The notes under the pieces: generated by a model | Told to the model about the DNA's origin: nothing | What the model saw: the letters and a program-made list of their open reading frames with translations, nothing else | Database searches by the model: none | Shown: piece after piece, positions 1 to 7,475 of the stretch | Layout of the letters: the number at the start of each line of letters is the position of its first letter | Numbering within the stretch: position 1 is the stretch's first letter | Position numbers and translations under genes: made by a program | Source: F1-20-MAGs119 sp040401695 | GTDB lineage: Bacteria > Actinomycetota > Acidimicrobiia > Acidimicrobiales > Ilumatobacteraceae | NCBI GenBank assembly: GCA_040401695.1 | Contig: JBBANY010000021.1 | Location: 1-31,659, forward strand | DNA length: 31,659 nucleotides | Direction of reading: 5' to 3'

Positions 1-729
1 GCAGTCGGAGTGCCGATTGTCCGCCTGGTCACTTGGTCGTTCGAATCACGTCGGGCGGGCGCCACCGCAACCGTGGCCGGCGGCCTGTGGCACCACGCAT
101 CGAGCACACTCGTCGTTGCCGGATTCGCAACGGTCACATGTGTCGTCATCGGAATCGCCATAGCGGTTCTCGCACGGCGCCATGGGGGCGTCGGCAGGAT
201 TGCGACACGAATGGCGTCACTCGGGTATGCAATGCCCGGCCCGGTCGTGGCGGTCGGTGCGGTGATCACTCTCGCCGCGTTCGATCGTGCAGGATTCGTT
301 CCCGGTCGATTCCTCTTCGTCGGCTCCGTCGTCGGCCTCGTCTTTGCATTGACCGTCAGGTTCCTCGCGGTGGGCTTGCAGGGCATCGAGTCGGGCCTCG
401 AGCGGGTGCCACCGGCCGCGGTCGCAAGTGCACGCACCCTGGGTGCCCGACCCGCGCGCGTCGCGTGGTCGGTGGAACTGCCCGCCGCGGGCAGCGCAAT
501 CGTTGCGGCGACCGCTCTTCTCATGATCGACCTGATGAAGGAACTGCCGATCACGCTCCTCCTGCGACCCTTCGGCGTCGACACGCTCGCAGTGTGGGTC
601 TGGCAGGCGACCTCCGAGAGCATGTGGACGCAGGCGGCCGTGCCGTCACTCGCAATCGTCGTCGTCGGAATGTGCGCAGTCGGCGCGTTGCTCGCGGCAC
701 TCGAACGAGGAGCGGAATTCGTCTCATGA
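1..729 (+). CDS. Iron(III)-type ABC transporter permease, C-terminal part (5' truncated)
   Basis: Inner-membrane permease of an ABC importer of the FbpB/Fe3+ type. The reading frame is open to the first base of the window, so the start lies upstream; a GTG at position 10 is probably internal. The visible part of about 240 residues matches the second of the two permease domains usual in this family (normally about 500 aa). It has several hydrophobic segments, a 'GYAMPGPVVAVG' stretch, the EAA-loop-like region around 'SARTLGARPARVAWSVELP', and 'IDLMKELPITLLLRPFGVDTLA', which is characteristic of iron permeases. It overlaps the following ATPase gene by 4 nt (ATGA), so the two are translationally coupled. 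A substrate-binding protein would be expected upstream, outside the window. Iron as the substrate is inferred from family resemblance only. Confidence 0.85.
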   Translation, partial: AVGVPIVRLVTWSFESRRAGATATVAGGLWHHASSTLVVAGFATVTCVVIGIAIAVLARRHGGVGRIATRMASLGYAMPGPVVAVGAVITLAAFDRAGFVPGRFLFVGSVVGLVFALTVRFLAVGLQGIESGLERVPPAAVASARTLGARPARVAWSVELPAAGSAIVAATALLMIDLMKELPITLLLRPFGVDTLAVWVWQATSESMWTQAAVPSLAIVVVGMCAVGALLAALERGAEFVS

Positions 730-1670
730 ACGCACTCAGCCTCGAAAACGTTTCGCGCTCGATGGGCGGCAAGGTCGTCGTCGACAACGTCTCACTGGCT
801 CTTCACGACGGCGAGATTCTCACGCTCATCGGACCGAGTGGTTGCGGCAAGTCGACGCTGATGCGGGTGATTGCAGGGCTCGAACCAACCGACGCCGGAC
901 GCGTGTTCGTCGGCGACGCTGACGTCACCGCGGTTCCCACTGAACGGCGCAGGATCGGCTTCGTCTTCCAGGAAAGTTCACTCTTTGGTCACATGCGTGT
1001 CGCCGACAACATCGCCTTCGGGTTGCGTCACCTTCCGAAGTCTTCGCGTGCCACCCGGGTTGCGGACATGTTGGATCTCGTGCAGTTGGCCGGCCTCGAG
1101 CGCCGCTATCCGCACCAGTTGTCGGGCGGCGAGCAGCAGCGTGTCGCATTGGCACGGGCGCTGGCTCCGCAGCCCGGAATCGTTCTTCTCGATGAACCGT
1201 TCGCGAACCTCGACGAAGTTCTGCGTGAACAGCTCGGCCATGACGTCGTGTCGATTCTCCGTGCCGCATCGACCGCGGCGATTCTCGTCACCCACGATCG
1301 GCACGAGGCGATGACGCTCGGCGACCGCGTCGCGGTCATGTGCAACGGTCGAATCGAGCAGTGCGGGACACCCGAGGTCGTGTACCGCGAACCAGCCACA
1401 CGTTTCGTTGCGTCATTCGTCGATGTCGCATCGTTCGTGACGGCCGACGACGGCACGGTTCGCGTCGCTCGCCCCCACGAATTCACGATCACCACGAGTG
1501 GGCCCGACCTGGTGACACGCATCGAATTCCTCGGCAACGGCTACCGCTACGGCGTGCGTCGCGCCGACGGAAGCGAAGTCGTGGTCGATGGCCCGTCGGG
1601 CGAGCCGCTGCAAGTCGGCGATTCGTGCCGCGTCGCTGTCAAGGCCGACCCACTGCCCCGCGTCGACTAG
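726..1670 (+). CDS. ABC transporter ATP-binding protein (iron(III)/FbpC type)
   Basis: ATPase subunit that powers the importer whose permease ends at 729. The 314-residue product has Walker A 'GPSGCGKST' (about residues 36-44), the Q-loop region 'FVFQESSLF', the signature 'LSGGEQQR' (132-139), Walker B 'IVLLDEP' (152-158) and the switch His in 'VTHD' (H190). After about residue 225 comes a C-terminal regulatory region of the TOBE-like type seen in FbpC/PotA ATPases. The ATG at 726 overlaps the permease stop by 4 nt, and a purine-rich GAGGAG lies about 12 nt upstream. The next feature is tRNA-Leu on the opposite strand, 18 nt past the stop. Iron specificity is inferred from the permease. Confidence 0.92.
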   Translation: MNALSLENVSRSMGGKVVVDNVSLALHDGEILTLIGPSGCGKSTLMRVIAGLEPTDAGRVFVGDADVTAVPTERRRIGFVFQESSLFGHMRVADNIAFGLRHLPKSSRATRVADMLDLVQLAGLERRYPHQLSGGEQQRVALARALAPQPGIVLLDEPFANLDEVLREQLGHDVVSILRAASTAAILVTHDRHEAMTLGDRVAVMCNGRIEQCGTPEVVYREPATRFVASFVDVASFVTADDGTVRVARPHEFTITTSGPDLVTRIEFLGNGYRYGVRRADGSEVVVDGPSGEPLQVGDSCRVAVKADPLPRVD

Positions 1671-1688
1671 TTCGCCAACGCGGATCCG

Positions 1689-1774
1689 TGCCCGGGGTGG
1701 GGATCGAACCCACACGGCCCTTACGGGCCAGGGGGGTTTAAGCCCCCCGCGTCTGCCAATTCCGCCACCCGGAC
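1689..1774 (-). tRNA. tRNA-Leu (anticodon TAA)
   Basis: Read on the minus strand, the gene starts GTCCGGG and ends CCCGGGC + discriminator A, forming a 7-bp acceptor stem with one T-G wobble. The anticodon arm is GGGGG-CTTAAAC-CCCCC, which places TAA at positions 34-36. A long variable arm (CTGGCCCGTAAGGGCC) identifies a class II tRNA, consistent with leucine, and the T arm is GTGGG-TTCGATC-CCCAC. The length is 86 nt without CCA; the three bases after A73 are CGG, so CCA is not encoded. It would read UUA/UUG codons, which are rare in such a GC-rich genome. Confidence 0.96.
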
Positions 1775-1781
1775 GCGGACG

Positions 1782-2120
1782 TCAGGCTACGCGTGAAACG
1801 TTGGCAGCGGTTTGGCCCGTGGCCACCACCGACGCGAGAAGGGGCGTGACCGCCGACCACAATGCCGCGCGCACGGTGTCCGACTCGGGCGGCGCGATGT
1901 CGTTGACCACGATGACACCGTCGATCATGTCGGCGAGAACGGCGGCGACCGGACGATTCTTGACCGCGACGGCAACGACGCCGCCACCCGGCCGACGGCG
2001 CACGGTGCGCTGGACACCGACGATGCGCGGTGGCGTGCGAAAACCGGGGGCGACGAGACCGAAACGCCCAGCGACGGCACCCAACAGGTTTGCGGCGTTC
2101 ACAAAGGTGGTGTTGTTCAT
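1782..2120 (-). CDS. Small conserved hypothetical protein
   Basis: A 112-residue product from ATG 2120; a GTG five codons upstream (2135) is an alternative start. No known domain is recognised. The sequence starts 'MNNTTFVNAANLLGAVAGRFGL', has an arginine-rich turn 'PPRIVGVQRTVRRRPGGGVVAVAV' and then an alternating hydrophobic/acidic stretch 'LADMIDGVIVVNDIAPPESD', which looks like a compact alpha/beta fold. There is no signal peptide or membrane helix. It is divergent from the PD-(D/E)XK nuclease gene at 2186 and ends 7 nt from the tRNA-Leu. Coding status rests on an open frame with actinobacterial third-position bias and sensible protein composition. Function unknown. Confidence 0.6.
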   Translation of the reverse strand: MNNTTFVNAANLLGAVAGRFGLVAPGFRTPPRIVGVQRTVRRRPGGGVVAVAVKNRPVAAVLADMIDGVIVVNDIAPPESDTVRAALWSAVTPLLASVVATGQTAANVSRVA

Positions 2121-2172
2121 GCCCGCTGTCGTCACGGCGCCATGGTGGCATCGGGGTGTCACACGTCGGTCG

Positions 2173-2178
2173 TAAATT
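2173..2178 (+). promoter_or_regulatory. -10 box (TAAATT) for a leaderless nuclease mRNA
   Basis: A TANNNT hexamer 7 nt before the ATG at 2186, the spacing at which transcription would begin at or next to the start codon. There is no Shine-Dalgarno sequence in front of this ATG. Confidence 0.55.
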
Positions 2179-2185
2179 TGTCGCC

Positions 2186-3118
2186 ATGAGTGCCGAGCCC
2201 CTGAACCCCATCCAACAGATGGTGCTCGATGCGCTCGCCAAACGCCCCGACTTCGCACCATCGACTCCCGACCTAGCCGACGACATCGAAGCGCACGTTT
2301 CCGAGGCACTCGAACCGATCGCAGCGCACTACACGGCCGAACGGTCCCTCGTCATCGCCAAACATTCTCTGAACAGCGTCCACGGCTGCGAGGCACAGCA
2401 CGTCGCCAACCGTGGCAAGTTCGCCTGGTCACTGCCCCTCGTGCGCGGCACGGTTCTGCACAAGGCAATCGAACTTCTCATCAACGTTCGCGTGCCACGC
2501 ACCCCGTCAGAAATCGTCGACGACGCGCTCGACCGCATCGTCGAATCCGAGGGCAAGTCTGCGTCCGACTACGTCGCATCGCTGTCCCCCGCCGAACAGG
2601 CGGAATTGCGGGCGACGATCGTCGACCTCGTCACGAAGTACGAAGACTCGTTTCCACCGTTGAAGCCCGAATGGCGACCCGTCGTCGAATCGAACGCCAA
2701 GGTGCACCTCTGCGGTGGCTCGATTTTTCTCACGGCCCGCACCGACCTCACCATCGGTGCTCCGGGCAGCAAGGTCATCATCGACCTGAAGACCGGACGC
2801 ATGAGTGCCGCATACCGCGAGGACCTCCGCTTCTACTCACTCGTCGAAATCCTGAAGTCACGCCAGGCACCGCGCCTCACGGCCACCTTCACCGTCGACT
2901 CACAGCGCATCGACACCGAAGCGGTGTCGGTCGACACGCTGCGTGCGGCCGTGCGACGTCTCGTCGAGGGCGCGCAGTTGCTCGATGAACTCGACCGACA
3001 ACACCGGCCACCCACGAAGAAAACCAGTTACGCGTGTCGGTGGTGTCCGATTCTTGCCTCGTGCGACGAAGGCCGCGCGTTCCTCGAGGCCGACAGCGAC
3101 AACCCCGACGGCTACTGA
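2186..3118 (+). CDS. RecB/Cas4-like PD-(D/E)XK nuclease with Fe-S cysteines
   Basis: A 310-residue protein of the RecB-family PD-(D/E)XK exonuclease superfamily, members of which cut or resect DNA in repair. Visible motifs are the helix His in 'RGTVLHKAIEL' (H92), an acidic residue in 'ARTDLTIG' (D187), the core 'IIDLKTG' (D200, K202) and 'LRFYSLV' near 217 at the place of the usual QxxxY helix. Four cysteines, C68 and then C284-x2-C287-x5-C293, match the one-plus-three arrangement that binds a 4Fe-4S cluster in AddB and Cas4. The true start is ATG 2186, since the upstream open frame is low-quality arginine-rich sequence. No CRISPR array or cas gene is nearby, so a repair role is likelier than spacer acquisition. 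The gene overlaps the convergent VOC gene by 7 nt. Confidence 0.8.
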   Translation: MSAEPLNPIQQMVLDALAKRPDFAPSTPDLADDIEAHVSEALEPIAAHYTAERSLVIAKHSLNSVHGCEAQHVANRGKFAWSLPLVRGTVLHKAIELLINVRVPRTPSEIVDDALDRIVESEGKSASDYVASLSPAEQAELRATIVDLVTKYEDSFPPLKPEWRPVVESNAKVHLCGGSIFLTARTDLTIGAPGSKVIIDLKTGRMSAAYREDLRFYSLVEILKSRQAPRLTATFTVDSQRIDTEAVSVDTLRAAVRRLVEGAQLLDELDRQHRPPTKKTSYACRWCPILASCDEGRAFLEADSDNPDGY

Positions 3119-3675
3119 ACGTCCATCAGCGCGAAGGGAACGCCGAGACCGGCACCCGATCGCGCGGTCGCGATGCGGCGTCCCTCTTGCGTGGCCGCCT
3201 TCGGTGCACCGACGACATCGGGGCCGGCAAAAGCACACACCGCGTCGAGATCTGCGACGTTGACGACGAATCCCCACAGGTGCGGCCGCTCGACGGTTTC
3301 GCCCCCTGCGACCACCTCGACGACGACGTTGTCGACCCGGTGAAATCCCTGGGACATGCCGTTCCCCGCATCACGCACTCGCTTGCGCGGGGCGCCGGTG
3401 AGACGCGTCACCTCGTCGCACGTGGCATCGAGGTCGTTCGTGCGCCACACCACATGATCGACGCCCAGACATCCGATGTTTCCCTGCGGGCCGGCGAAGG
3501 GTTCCTCACCGAGTCGCCAGTCCACCGAGCCGACCTCGCGCGAGGTGTCGACGACGAGCTGCACGTCGACCAAAGAAAAAAGGGTCCGCGTTCCCTCTGT
3601 CGAGAGCTTCGCGAACCCCAGTGACTCCCACGGCTCGGGAGTGCCACCCACCACCAAAGCGACGATGGATGTCAT
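3112..3675 (-). CDS. VOC-family (glyoxalase/bleomycin-resistance-like) protein
   Basis: A 187-residue protein with the vicinal-oxygen-chelate fold pattern. 'LGVDHVVWRTNDLDATCDEVTRLTG' (about 68-92) is a typical VOC beta-alpha start carrying the metal-ligand-type His. It is followed by 'VDNVVVEVV' and 'HLWGFVVNVADLDAVCAF', the start of the second half module. The first about 65 residues look like another, diverged half module. VOC proteins can be lyases, dioxygenases or binding proteins, and the sequence does not say which. It follows the bL37 gene by 21 nt on the same strand and probably shares its transcript. Its stop overlaps the end of the nuclease gene on the other strand. Confidence 0.8.
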   Translation of the reverse strand: MTSIVALVVGGTPEPWESLGFAKLSTEGTRTLFSLVDVQLVVDTSREVGSVDWRLGEEPFAGPQGNIGCLGVDHVVWRTNDLDATCDEVTRLTGAPRKRVRDAGNGMSQGFHRVDNVVVEVVAGGETVERPHLWGFVVNVADLDAVCAFAGPDVVGAPKAATQEGRRIATARSGAGLGVPFALMDVQ

Positions 3676-3696
3676 TGTCTGAACGAAGTCAGCGGC

Positions 3697-3783
3697 TCAG
3701 CCGCGACCCATGTTCGGACGCTTGCCGTGGTTGGCCTTCGAACGGCGGAGGCGGGCCTTGCGCTTCTTCGTCTTCTTCGACAT
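3697..3783 (-). CDS. Ribosomal protein bL37 (28 aa)
   Basis: A 28-residue, extremely basic protein starting MSKKTKKRKARL and ending 'KANHGKRPNMGRG'. The 'KANHGKRPN' block matches the actinobacterial large-subunit mini-protein bL37 known from mycobacterial ribosomes (basic start, then KANHGKRPN). It is too short for most gene callers. A TAGCCT box lies 9 nt before the ATG with no Shine-Dalgarno, fitting a leaderless start. It sits in the 133-nt gap between the secreted nuclease (upstream) and the VOC gene (21 nt downstream), on the same strand as both. The assignment rests on my recognition of the motif. Confidence 0.85.
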   Translation of the reverse strand: MSKKTKKRKARLRRSKANHGKRPNMGRG

Positions 3784-3792
3784 AGGTTCGTC

Positions 3793-3798
3793 AGGCTA
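3793..3798 (-). promoter_or_regulatory. -10 box (TAGCCT) for bL37
   Basis: TANNNT hexamer on the minus strand, 9 nt before the bL37 ATG at 3783. It lies in the 25-nt gap after the nuclease gene, so bL37 probably has its own start of transcription. Confidence 0.5.
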
Positions 3799-3808
3799 TC
3801 GGCGGGCG

Positions 3809-5134
3809 TCAGCGACGCCACCTGTTGCGGGATTCGGTCGCGGAGGGTTTGCACGTGTAGGCGACGCCCTTTTCGGACAGGCCCGTCGCGCCGAATGGCG
3901 TGCAAAATGCCCCGGGGGTCACGAAGCCGCTCACCTGACCGCTGCCCGTCGATGCGGCCGGTGACGATGCAGGCGAGGCCACGGGCGCGGCGGATGCCGG
4001 AGACGCCGCGGGCAAGGCCGGAGCGACCGACACCGTTTGACGCTCACAACCCGCGAGTGACGACCTCACCACGGCGTGTTCGGCCTCGTCCATCGTCAAC
4101 AACCATCGTGCCTTCACCGAAACCCAGTTCGTGAGGTACGTGCATCGATAGGAATCGAGTGGTGGCAGCCAGTCGGTCGGGTCCTTGTCGGACTTCGACT
4201 GGTTGACGGAATCGGTCACGGCCAAGAGCGTGCGACCGTCGGACAGATCGTTTGCGTAGTTCGTTCGTTGCTGAGTCGACCAGGCATAGGCCCCCGACTG
4301 CCAGGCTTCGTTCAACGCCACGACGTGGTCGATGTCGATATCGGACGGGTTCGTCCATGTCGCACCGTCGTACGGGGAAACCCACGTGCCACTCGACACG
4401 ACGCACGACGCACCAACCACGGCCGCGGTGCGGCTGTCACGAATCAACACTTCCTTGCGCGTGTCGCATCCGTCGCCGTCGAGGTCTTTCCAGTGCGGAA
4501 ACAAATCCCTGTCGTAGCCGACGCCGTATTCGGGAACGATGCGGATGGTCGCCAGAAGATCGAGGGCCGACGAACCCGTCACAGGACCGGACGTGGCTGT
4601 CAACGAGGTCGGCACCGACGACACCGCCGGTGGACTCGTCGCCGGCGTCACTGAAGTCGACGGGATGGTCGTCGGAACCGGCAGTGCTTCGCAGAGGGCG
4701 ACGAGACGACCGAGACGTGCCACTTCGGCCGGGTCGGCGGTCAGGTTCCACGCCTTTTTCACGGCGATCCACTTCCCAACGTAAGCGCAGCGCCGCGCAG
4801 GTGCAGGCAACCATTGGGAGGGGTCGCGGTCGGCACGGTCGGCGGTCGCAACTGCCGACAGCCCGATGTCGGCCGCACGGGTCGCGGCGCTTCGCGCGAA
4901 CGATGCGCGCCGCGACGCGGTCCATGAGTTCGCACCCGATTCCCATGCTTCGCGCAACGGCACGACGAACGGGACACGTGACGACGTCGCCCCCGGAAAT
5001 CGCGATGACGCGAATCCCGTGCGGACTTCGGCACGAACGTCGAGACCCGTCACCGGGTCGGCGGCACGCGCCGGGACCGGCACGGCAAAGACAATGGCGG
5101 CTCCGCACGCAACGACGAGCCACTTCTTTGGCAT
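3809..5134 (-). CDS. Secreted HNH-type (DUF1524-like) nuclease with an internal degenerate duplicate
   Basis: A 441-residue exported protein. ATG 5134 is chosen because it gives a clean signal peptide ('PKKWLVVACGAAIVFAVPVPARA', cleavage near 24). Residues 190-363 form a DUF1524/GmrSD-C-type nuclease domain: 'LFPHWKDLDGDGCDTR', the catalytic 'DIDHVVALNEAW' (D269, H270) and 'NQSKSDKDPTDWLP' (N311). Residues 30-148 are a second copy of the later half of this domain ('VPFVVPLREAWESGA', 'DRDPSQWLP'), in which the D-H pair is replaced by P55-F56 and the Asn region is lost. A Thr/Ser/Pro linker (150-188), an Ala/Pro linker (370-400) and a short C-terminal Cys module ending 'RNRWRR' (C411, C428) complete it. 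It starts 4 nt after the ferredoxin stop. Confidence 0.85.
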   Translation of the reverse strand: MPKKWLVVACGAAIVFAVPVPARAADPVTGLDVRAEVRTGFASSRFPGATSSRVPFVVPLREAWESGANSWTASRRASFARSAATRAADIGLSAVATADRADRDPSQWLPAPARRCAYVGKWIAVKKAWNLTADPAEVARLGRLVALCEALPVPTTIPSTSVTPATSPPAVSSVPTSLTATSGPVTGSSALDLLATIRIVPEYGVGYDRDLFPHWKDLDGDGCDTRKEVLIRDSRTAAVVGASCVVSSGTWVSPYDGATWTNPSDIDIDHVVALNEAWQSGAYAWSTQQRTNYANDLSDGRTLLAVTDSVNQSKSDKDPTDWLPPLDSYRCTYLTNWVSVKARWLLTMDEAEHAVVRSSLAGCERQTVSVAPALPAASPASAAPVASPASSPAASTGSGQVSGFVTPGAFCTPFGATGLSEKGVAYTCKPSATESRNRWRR

Positions 5135-5138
5135 TGCG

Positions 5139-5390
5139 TCAGGCGCCGATCGCCAGGTCCATCTCGATGAAGATGCACTCGCCCGGACACACATCGGCGG
5201 CTTCGACGACCGACCCATGGTGACGCAACGGCACCCACGCGAGGCTGCGCGCTCCGCCCGGGTCGTTCAACGGCGAGCCCTGCTCGGCGACGTAGGCAAT
5301 GCCGTCTTCCAATTGCACGAAAACATCGGGGCAGTGGTCGACGCACAGACCGTCACCCGTGCACAGGTCTTGGTCGATCCACACGTGCAT
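5139..5390 (-). CDS. Single-cluster ferredoxin with Asp in the second ligand position
   Basis: An 83-residue electron carrier. The N-terminal motif is C10-TGDGL-C16-VDH-C20-P, with the last ligand C68 in 'DVCPGEC'. In four-cysteine ferredoxins the residue three after the first Cys is a Cys; here it is D13. That matches the Asp-ligated 4Fe-4S site known from Pyrococcus furiosus ferredoxin, and otherwise the 3Fe-4S ferredoxins that serve P450s. An insertion with 'GGARSLAWVPLRHHGSVVE' separates the two motifs. The ATG at 5390 is 7 nt after a TAGTTT box. The redox partner is unknown; the nuclease gene follows after 4 nt, with no evident functional link. Confidence 0.9.
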   Translation of the reverse strand: MHVWIDQDLCTGDGLCVDHCPDVFVQLEDGIAYVAEQGSPLNDPGGARSLAWVPLRHHGSVVEAADVCPGECIFIEMDLAIGA

Positions 5391-5397
5391 GCGCGAA

Positions 5398-5403
5398 AAA
5401 CTA
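5398..5403 (-). promoter_or_regulatory. -10 box (TAGTTT) for ferredoxin
   Basis: TANNNT hexamer 7 nt before ATG 5390 on the minus strand. The next four bases (TTCG) are also shared with the promoter at 9338. It stands back to back with the ptrB -10 box at 5427. Confidence 0.55.
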
Positions 5404-5426
5404 CCCGTGCAAAGGTGCTTCTGCCC

Positions 5427-5432
5427 TACCCT
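5427..5432 (+). promoter_or_regulatory. -10 box (TACCCT) for ptrB
   Basis: TANNNT hexamer 6 nt before the GTG at 5439; no Shine-Dalgarno sequence. It supports GTG 5439 over the in-frame GTG at 5451. Confidence 0.55.
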
Positions 5433-5438
5433 GACGCT

Positions 5439-7475
5439 GTGACTGATGCCGTGACGCCCCGCGCCGCACGGCGCAGTCACGTGTGGCAGCGAGTCACGGG
5501 CGACGTCGACGACCCATGGGCGTGGTTGCAGAACCGTGACGACCCGGAAACGATCGCGTACCTCGAATCCGAGAACGCCTACGCCGATGCATGGTTCGGC
5601 CGGGGAACACCGTCGATCGACGACGTGTTCGCGGAAATCAAGTCGCGCGTCGTCGAAACCGACATGTCGGTTCCGGTGCGGCACGGCGACTGGTGGTACG
5701 TCTCGCAAACGCAAGAAGGCCTTGCTTACCCGGTGCACTGCAGGGGTCGCAGCGCGGCGACCGCAACCGAGAGCGTGTTGCTCGACGAGAACCTCGAGGC
5801 GGGCGACAACGACTACTTCTCCGTCGGCGTGTTCGAGATCGATCGCACGCATTCTTTCGCGGCATGGTCGCGCGACGTCGACGGCAGCGAACGCTACGAG
5901 ATGCTCGTCCGCAATCTCGCCACCGGCACCGACCTCGACGACCGCCTCCAAGGCACGTCGTACGCCGGTGCCGCATTCAGCAGTGATGCCGTGCACCTCT
6001 TCTACGTCCTGAACGACGAGGCGATGCGTCCTTTTCGGGTCATGCGCCATCGCATGGGAACCCCGCAGTCGACCGACGTCGAGGTGTACATCGAACCCGA
6101 TGAACGCTTCTTCGTCGGCGTCGGCCCCACGCGCTCGGGTCGATTCATCATGATCGAAACCGCATCCCGCACGAGCAGCGAATGCATGGTCATCGATGCG
6201 GCGAACCCACTCGACGATCCCAGGTTGGTGCGTCCGCGCGCAGCCGACGTCGAGTATTCGATCGATGACTGGGGCAACCGCTTCGTCGTCCTCACCAACC
6301 TCGACGCGATGGATTTCCGCATCATGACCGCGCCGCACGACAACCCGGGCGAGTGGACCGAACTCGAGCCGCACGAGGCGGGCCGCCGAATCACCGACGT
6401 CGATGCCTTCGAGGGTTTCCTCGCCATCACGGAGTGGAAGGATGCGCAGCCCCGCATCCGCCTCTTTCATCGCGACGGCCGTCGTTCAGTGGTGCCCGTC
6501 ATCGACGAGCCCCACGACGTCGACCTCGACTCCAACCCCGAGTGGGCGACGACGATGCTCCGATTCGCATACCAGTCGATGCTCACTCCCCCGACGGTCG
6601 CCGAACTCGACGTCGAAAGCGGCGACGTGAAGGTCCTGAAGCGGGTCGAAACACCGAACCTCGATCTCGGCGATTACGTCTCTTTCCGCGAGTGGGCCGT
6701 TGCCGACGATGGCACGCGCGTTCCGCTCGACGTCATGGTGCGCCGTGACACACCGACCGACGGCACCGCCCCCGGTGTTCTCTACGCATACGGAAGTTAC
6801 GAGTACTCGATTCCGCCGCGCTTCTCGGTGTCGCGTTTTTCGATGCTCGATCGGGGCTGGTTGTGGGCGATCGCACACCCGCGCGGTGGCGGCGAACTCG
6901 GACGCCGCTGGTACCTCGAGGGCCGATTGCTCGACAAACGCAACACGTTCACCGATACGATCTCCTGCGCCAAGCACCTCGAAGACCGCGCCCTCGTCGG
7001 TCGCCGGAAAATTGCTGTCTACGGCGGGAGCGCCGGAGGACTGCTCGTCGGGGCGTGCCTGAATATCTCCCCCGAATCGTTCGGTGCGGCAGTCGCAGCA
7101 GTCCCCTTCGTCGACGTCGTGTCGACGATGAGCGATCCATCGCTTCCGCTCACCGTCACCGAATGGGAAGAGTGGGGCGACCCGCGCGTCGAGCCCTGGG
7201 CGTCGTACATGCTTTCGTATTCGCCGTACGACAACGTGCAGCAGCGCGACTACCCACCGCTCTACGTCACCGCGGGCCTGAACGACCCGCGCGTGGGCTA
7301 TCACGAACCGGCGAAGTGGGTTGCCAAGCTGCGCGCACTCGACGCACCTCCCGTCGTCTACTTCCGTTGCGAAATGGGTGCGGGCCATGGCGGGCCGTCG
7401 GGCCGCTACGAGCACTGGCGCGACGAGGCGCACAACCTCGTCTTCATGTTGCGGATGCTCACGCCCCGACGATGA
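5439..7475 (+). CDS. ptrB: Oligopeptidase B (S9A prolyl-oligopeptidase family)
   Basis: A 678-residue cytoplasmic serine peptidase that cleaves short peptides, in oligopeptidase B after basic residues. The N-terminal part (about 1-400) is the beta-propeller gate. The C-terminal alpha/beta-hydrolase part carries 'VLYAYGSYEYS', 'IAHPRGGGELGRRWY', the nucleophile S531 in 'YGGSAGG', the acid D616 in 'GLNDPRVGYHEPAKW' and H650 in 'GAGHGGPSGR'. Length and motifs fit the S9A family; the GTG at 5439 is chosen because of the -10 box 6 nt upstream. There is no signal peptide. It is divergent from the ferredoxin and overlaps the convergent MauE-like gene by 17 nt. Specificity for Arg/Lys is inferred from the family. 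Confidence 0.93.
   Translation: MTDAVTPRAARRSHVWQRVTGDVDDPWAWLQNRDDPETIAYLESENAYADAWFGRGTPSIDDVFAEIKSRVVETDMSVPVRHGDWWYVSQTQEGLAYPVHCRGRSAATATESVLLDENLEAGDNDYFSVGVFEIDRTHSFAAWSRDVDGSERYEMLVRNLATGTDLDDRLQGTSYAGAAFSSDAVHLFYVLNDEAMRPFRVMRHRMGTPQSTDVEVYIEPDERFFVGVGPTRSGRFIMIETASRTSSECMVIDAANPLDDPRLVRPRAADVEYSIDDWGNRFVVLTNLDAMDFRIMTAPHDNPGEWTELEPHEAGRRITDVDAFEGFLAITEWKDAQPRIRLFHRDGRRSVVPVIDEPHDVDLDSNPEWATTMLRFAYQSMLTPPTVAELDVESGDVKVLKRVETPNLDLGDYVSFREWAVADDGTRVPLDVMVRRDTPTDGTAPGVLYAYGSYEYSIPPRFSVSRFSMLDRGWLWAIAHPRGGGELGRRWYLEGRLLDKRNTFTDTISCAKHLEDRALVGRRKIAVYGGSAGGLLVGACLNISPESFGAAVAAVPFVDVVSTMSDPSLPLTVTEWEEWGDPRVEPWASYMLSYSPYDNVQQRDYPPLYVTAGLNDPRVGYHEPAKWVAKLRALDAPPVVYFRCEMGAGHGGPSGRYEHWRDEAHNLVFMLRMLTPRR

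Noticed and set aside
33..1670. Long 545-codon open frame through the permease
   Set aside because: Before 726 it is an arginine-rich shadow of the permease in another frame; only the part from ATG 726 is the ATPase.
2186..3118. Cas4 of a CRISPR system
   Set aside because: No repeats, no cas1/cas2 or other cas gene in the window; only nuclease and Fe-S motifs are shared.
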